Assembly: GCA_018816665.1 (NCBI GenBank)
Contig: JAHIVM010000567.1
Location: 1-16,910, forward strand
Direction: 5' to 3'
Length of the DNA stretch: 16,910 nucleotides
Origin: Candidatus Zixiibacteriota bacterium
GTDB taxonomy: Bacteria; Zixibacteria; MSB-5A5; GN15; FEB-12
The translations under genes were made by a program, and so were the position numbers. A model generated the notes under the pieces. It saw only the letters and a list, made by a program, of their open reading frames with translations. It was not told the origin of the DNA and ran no database searches. How positions within the stretch are numbered: position 1 is the stretch's first letter; every line of letters starts with the position of its first letter. Of this stretch, positions 13,435 through 16,910 are shown one piece after another.

Positions 13435-14991
13435 CTACTGCATGATGAGAATATCGATACGACGGTTCTTCGCGCGGCCGTCGCGGGTCTGATTCGACGC
13501 CACCGGACGGTCGGCACCATAGCCCATCGACTGAATCTTGTCCGCCGGAATCAGCATGCTTTGCCTGAGGTACTGCATGACAGAGTAAGCGCGTTTTTCG
13601 GATAGGGTCAGATTGGCCTTGGGGTCGCCGGAGGCATCGGTGTGCCCTTCAACCACATACTGAGCGTCGGGGAACATCTCAATCGCCTGTTTGACTTTGC
13701 CGAGCAGAGCGGTGTGTTCATCCTGAATGTCACTCTTGCCGACATCAAACGACAGTCCGCTGAGGCGCATTACTATGTCATTGGAGGCGTTGAATAGCAC
13801 TTCTCCCTCAGACGGATTGAACAGCGCTTTGGCGGCTTTGAATTTCTTCTCTCGATCAAGCCGCGTGGAGAGTTCACCGGATATTTCCTTGTTTTGTGCA
13901 GTCAGCACTGAAAGCTCTTCCCGGCCGCTCTCGATCTGCTGGGCGAGCTGCTTGTTTTCCGAAAGCATTTCGGTCACCCGTTTGTCGACCATATCCGCCA
14001 GTTCGGCCGGGCTTTCATCGGAGGGTGCCACGCCGAGCTGGAAAGCCGTCTGGCGAAGTGCCTTGGTCAAGTGCTCGGTCTGCTCGGCCGACTGTTTCTG
14101 GCAGGCATCATTCTGTGCCTGCAGGCCCTTGACATAGTTGATGAGCGTATCGGCCGCCGCCAGCGCCCCTTCGTCGAACGGCAGAAACTCAGCGCCGATT
14201 GCCTCACCCACCCGATTCATCTGGATTTCGTAAATCAGCATGAGTTTTTCCCATGCCTGATCGTTGCGGTTGAGTGAACGAACCGACTGGGCAATGTTCG
14301 AGGCATGCCGAGCCTGGTACTCAGCCCGCATGGCCTCGTCCACGGCATCATCGCGATTGTACCGATCGTTGGTGATAATCGCATCAGCTTTCTGACGCGC
14401 CGTCCGGGCCTTGTCCAGAGTCGAAAGAGCGAACTTGTCGGCCTCATCGGCAATCGCGCGCTCAATCAGGCGGTCGGCGGCGCCCAGAACGTTGGTTCGA
14501 ATCGCCTCGATTTCAGCGGTGTCAAAAAGCGGACGAGCCTTCTCGGCCTCCTTGAGACCGTTTTTGACATCGCCCGATTCCACTTTTTCCGTTGCCTTCA
14601 TGAACTGGTCTTCCGCTTTCGCGTACAGTTCGGGCACGAGTGTTGGAGCCTGAGCGGTGCGAGCCCGATCGCGAGGATCCAGATACTCCTGAAGGGACAG
14701 CTTGCACACCTCGGTGGCTTTTATTGCACTTTCAACGAACTCCCGGGATTCCGAGACTTTCTGATTGAGTGTTTTCTGGTTCTTGCCCTGGTCCACGGCT
14801 TGCTGGGCCTCGGCAAACTTCTTGATACCTTTTTCCCAGGTTTTGGGCGCAAACACCCCCACCTCCAGCACCTGGGCGGAATCGATAACAGCTTGCAGTT
14901 CATTGAATTCGGCCAGGTCTGCCGCCGTGGCTGGATTACCCGACAAAAAGCCAAACAGAATCGCCAGCGCGATTAGTGTTCCTCGTGCCAT
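13435..14991 (-). CDS. OmpA-family peptidoglycan-binding protein with long helical N-terminal region
   Basis: Exported envelope protein of 518 residues. The signal peptide is MARGTLIALAILFGFLSGNP with cleavage near ATA-AD, about residue 23. Residues 30-260 are helical, with DUF4398-like units rich in Ala, Glu and Lys (YAKAEDQFMKATEKVESGDV is one). Residues 300-390 are coiled-coil-like, and the OmpA C-terminal domain occupies about 410-518. That domain shows GHTDASG with D452, NLTLSEKRA with R467 (the usual diaminopimelate contacts), GYGADRP and the terminal NRRIDI. It has no beta-barrel; it probably spans the periplasm and anchors to peptidoglycan. The chosen ATG gives a clean signal peptide and follows an AAGAGG; 27 upstream codons in frame do not look coding. 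No lipobox is seen. Confidence 0.92.
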   Translation of the reverse strand: MARGTLIALAILFGFLSGNPATAADLAEFNELQAVIDSAQVLEVGVFAPKTWEKGIKKFAEAQQAVDQGKNQKTLNQKVSESREFVESAIKATEVCKLSLQEYLDPRDRARTAQAPTLVPELYAKAEDQFMKATEKVESGDVKNGLKEAEKARPLFDTAEIEAIRTNVLGAADRLIERAIADEADKFALSTLDKARTARQKADAIITNDRYNRDDAVDEAMRAEYQARHASNIAQSVRSLNRNDQAWEKLMLIYEIQMNRVGEAIGAEFLPFDEGALAAADTLINYVKGLQAQNDACQKQSAEQTEHLTKALRQTAFQLGVAPSDESPAELADMVDKRVTEMLSENKQLAQQIESGREELSVLTAQNKEISGELSTRLDREKKFKAAKALFNPSEGEVLFNASNDIVMRLSGLSFDVGKSDIQDEHTALLGKVKQAIEMFPDAQYVVEGHTDASGDPKANLTLSEKRAYSVMQYLRQSMLIPADKIQSMGYGADRPVASNQTRDGRAKNRRIDILIMQ

Positions 14992-15242
14992 CACTACACC
15001 TCTTCTCCTACCTGTGCTGATACATGTGAGTATTGTCGGTCGCTGCAGCCCCGGGCAAGATAAAATAATCACTTCCCCCCCAACGTCTTACCTCCGGGAC
15101 ACGTCAAGTCTATGGCGGTCCTACCGACACCTTGAGTAACAACCGGTCAGAGTGATTAGATCCCTCTTGCCTGTCGGACGGATTGTGGTATGTTGAGATG
15201 AGTCTGCAGCTACCTCAGCCGTACCAACCCGCTTGTGAAGTT

Positions 15243-16160
15243 ATGCAACCAATAGTGCCTACATACCGGATGTCCCTGTTGACGGCCCTGCTGTGCCTGA
15301 TGCTTTGTGTCGGCCTGCCGCTGTCAGCGCATAGCCAGGGATCCATATTTGGGCAACTGCGCAACGTCGACATGGCTGTGCCGCCTGACTCGGCGGTGCT
15401 CTTTTTCGGCTTCGTCAATGGTACCGATAACCAGATCCGCCTGGTTTCATCGGTCGGCGCCGGCTACGAAAGCGGCAACTGGTACGATGATTTCCAGAAT
15501 TACGAGGGTGCCTCGGCGGGCGTACCGTATCACTTCTACTTCTTCGATGTTGTGGCGGCCGAATCGGCTCTCCTCACGGGTCCGGTACCCGACAATTCAT
15601 TTCAGCAGGAAGACGTGGGACTTACCGCGGGCGCCTGGCCGGCTGCGGCTACGGCTTTCAGTGGGGAGCTGCTTCCCGACGGCACAACGCGGCTTCGCTG
15701 GAGTCGGGTGGCTGATGTCACCTGGCATGTGTACCGACGCGAGACCGCCTCGAACGGCGCTTTCCGGCGCATCGACAACGTGTCCGGCGATCTGTCCGAC
15801 AGGGGCGTGGCTGACAGCACCTATGCTGACCTTACGTCCGATGCCACCGCATACAGCTACGTGTTAATTGGTGAGGCCAACAGTGCCGTGTACTCTCCCC
15901 CATCGGCCATAATCACAGCGTCGGCGGGCAGTTGCTGCACGGATACCACCGGCAATGTTGACATGAGTGCCGACGGCATCGTGGATATAGCGGATCTGCA
16001 GCAGATTATCGATTACTTGTTCATTACGTTCCGTGTGCCGGAGTGTCTGGACGCGGCCAATACCGACGGCAGTGCCGACGGCATGGTTGATATCGCTGAC
16101 CTGCAACGGGTAATCGACTATCTGTTTATCACCTTCGAACCCCTGGCTCCCTGCCGGTAG
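15243..16160 (+). CDS. Secreted protein with C-terminal dockerin-like repeats
   Basis: Product of about 305 residues, function unknown. The start is uncertain: in-frame ATGs at 15183, 15198, 15243 and 15270 all lack a good Shine-Dalgarno. 15243 was chosen because it gives a short basic stretch and then a hydrophobic core, SLLTALLCLMLCVGLPLSA. The middle contains a region starting GSIFGQLRNVDMAVPPDS, then a fibronectin-like stretch (TTRLRWSRVADVTWHVYRRE). The last 75 residues hold two dockerin-like units: each has a calcium-loop pattern D-x-S-x-D-G-x-V-D-I-A-D followed by a helix ending IDYLFITF. Cys residues bracket both units. Such paired units are frequent at the ends of secreted proteins of Zixibacteria and related lineages. 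No cohesin is seen here, so the partner or anchoring mode is unknown. Confidence 0.85.
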   Translation: MQPIVPTYRMSLLTALLCLMLCVGLPLSAHSQGSIFGQLRNVDMAVPPDSAVLFFGFVNGTDNQIRLVSSVGAGYESGNWYDDFQNYEGASAGVPYHFYFFDVVAAESALLTGPVPDNSFQQEDVGLTAGAWPAAATAFSGELLPDGTTRLRWSRVADVTWHVYRRETASNGAFRRIDNVSGDLSDRGVADSTYADLTSDATAYSYVLIGEANSAVYSPPSAIITASAGSCCTDTTGNVDMSADGIVDIADLQQIIDYLFITFRVPECLDAANTDGSADGMVDIADLQRVIDYLFITFEPLAPCR

Positions 16161-16175
16161 TCGCTTCCCGACCCA

Positions 16176-16910
16176 CTAAAAATACAATTCACCAACCAGC
16201 GTGGAATATGCGAACCAGAAGTCGACTCGCCGCTTTTCGCCCGTGCCCTGCATCATCTTGATCTTCAGGAGAGCGTAGGTGTCGCCATCGCACTTGACCA
16301 GCACCCAGTCACCGCGTTTGATCTCGACACGTTCCTCGGTAGGCGTGATTTTTGTAGCGGCCAGTTCCTTTGCAACCGACTCATAGTCGCCGGAAAACGG
16401 CAATACCACGAATTTGCTGGAGCGGAGGAAGCCGTTGAGACGTGTCGGCGATGCCAGGAAGTCCTGGCCGTCCTTGGTATAGAAGTACAGATCGTTGGCC
16501 GAGGCATCCGCCCGCACGTGTTTGTTCTGTTCAAACGAATAACCGTCGTCATCCCCGCTGTACCGCGGGACCAGACTGACATCGCCCCTGGGGCCGCACA
16601 CAACCTCGATTTCCCGAGTAGGTTTTGACAGGGTGCGGTCGGGAAACACCACACGAACGGAGACATAATACCGCACACCGTTTTCCAGACTACCTGCCGG
16701 GTAGCGCTCGATACCGTCGGTCGGATCCGTATCTCCGGGGAACACGGGATGATTGTGAGCTTTTACCTCGGCGTCCAGAGTACGATCGGGATACTTCGCG
16801 GCGAGCGGTTCCTTGCTCACATAGATATTGTAACCGGAGATCAGGCCTTCGCCGTGGCGCTTCCAGGTCACCAGCATTTCTTCGTCGTTCACATCTACCG
16901 ATATGTCGTA
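16176..16910 (-). CDS. Fibronectin type III domain protein, C-terminal part (5' end off the window)
   Basis: The frame stays open to the last base of the window, so the GTG at 16892 is not taken as the start and the N-terminus lies outside. The first visible part is a fibronectin type III domain: DISVDVNDEEMLVTWKRHGE, LISGYNIYVSKEPL and VRYYVSVRVVFPDRTLSKPT. Of the rest (about 140 residues), which I do not recognise, the middle holds YSFEQNKHVRADASANDLYF and a PTEERVEIKRGDWVLVKCDG segment with SH3-like beta character. The end is RVDFWFAYSTLVGELYF. Extracellular location is likely from the FN3 domain, but no signal peptide can be seen. It converges with the dockerin-like gene, with only 15 bases between stops and no terminator visible. 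Confidence 0.8.
   Translation of the reverse strand, partial: YDISVDVNDEEMLVTWKRHGEGLISGYNIYVSKEPLAAKYPDRTLDAEVKAHNHPVFPGDTDPTDGIERYPAGSLENGVRYYVSVRVVFPDRTLSKPTREIEVVCGPRGDVSLVPRYSGDDDGYSFEQNKHVRADASANDLYFYTKDGQDFLASPTRLNGFLRSSKFVVLPFSGDYESVAKELAATKITPTEERVEIKRGDWVLVKCDGDTYALLKIKMMQGTGEKRRVDFWFAYSTLVGELYF

Noticed and set aside
14305..14976. 223-codon frame antisense to the OmpA-family gene
   Set aside because: The OmpA frame has a signal peptide and the OmpA motifs; the antisense product looks like a mirror of the Leu/Ala-rich helical region.

Overview
The window looks like a chromosomal segment of an uncultured Gram-negative bacterium, most likely from the Fibrobacterota-Chlorobiota-Bacteroidota (FCB) side of the tree, with candidate phylum Zixibacteria as best guess. 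The grounds are a secreted protein ending in a paired dockerin-like repeat (VDIADLQ..IDYLFITF, twice), a style common in Zixibacteria genomes. In addition, the lipoproteins start C-S-D-D-(D/E), which resembles the Bacteroidota surface-export signal, and an OmpA-type envelope protein is present. This placement is inference. No mobile element, CRISPR array, tRNA or rRNA was seen, and no stretch longer than 300 bases lacks a gene.

Left part (1-4621) is housekeeping. It holds the 3' end of a GGDEF diguanylate cyclase, a leftward pair encoding an ArsC/Spx-like protein and exodeoxyribonuclease III, and a rightward glycosyltransferase closely resembling tRNA-queuosine mannosyltransferase (QTMAN/GTDC1). 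A bacteriohemerythrin with all seven iron ligands follows. A leftward pair then encodes a HEAT-like DVU0298-type protein and a TsaA/TrmO-like tRNA methyltransferase.

The centre (4719-11265) is the striking part: seven consecutive paralogous lipoprotein genes on the + strand. They form three two-gene cassettes (1+2, 3+4, 5+6) and a singleton (7). Each unit has its own similarly built promoter (TTG... 17 bp TA....) and ends in a hairpin. The first gene of each cassette is a short 'A' form (255-258 aa). The second is a longer 'B' form (275-283 aa) with a linker and a basic/aromatic C-terminal tail. Gene 7 has an A-type leader but a B-length tail. All seven share a lipobox, an acidic SDD(D/E) segment, a cysteine pair and two predicted beta-sandwich domains. 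Function is unknown; the layout suggests paired, surface-displayed proteins that have been amplified and partly homogenised by gene conversion.

Right part (11290-16910) holds a leftward beta-hydroxyacid dehydrogenase-family protein, a rightward zinc alcohol dehydrogenase with a good sigma70-type promoter, and a leftward OmpA-family protein with a long helical N-terminal region. A rightward secreted protein with dockerin-like repeats converges with a leftward protein carrying a fibronectin type III domain, which is cut by the window edge.
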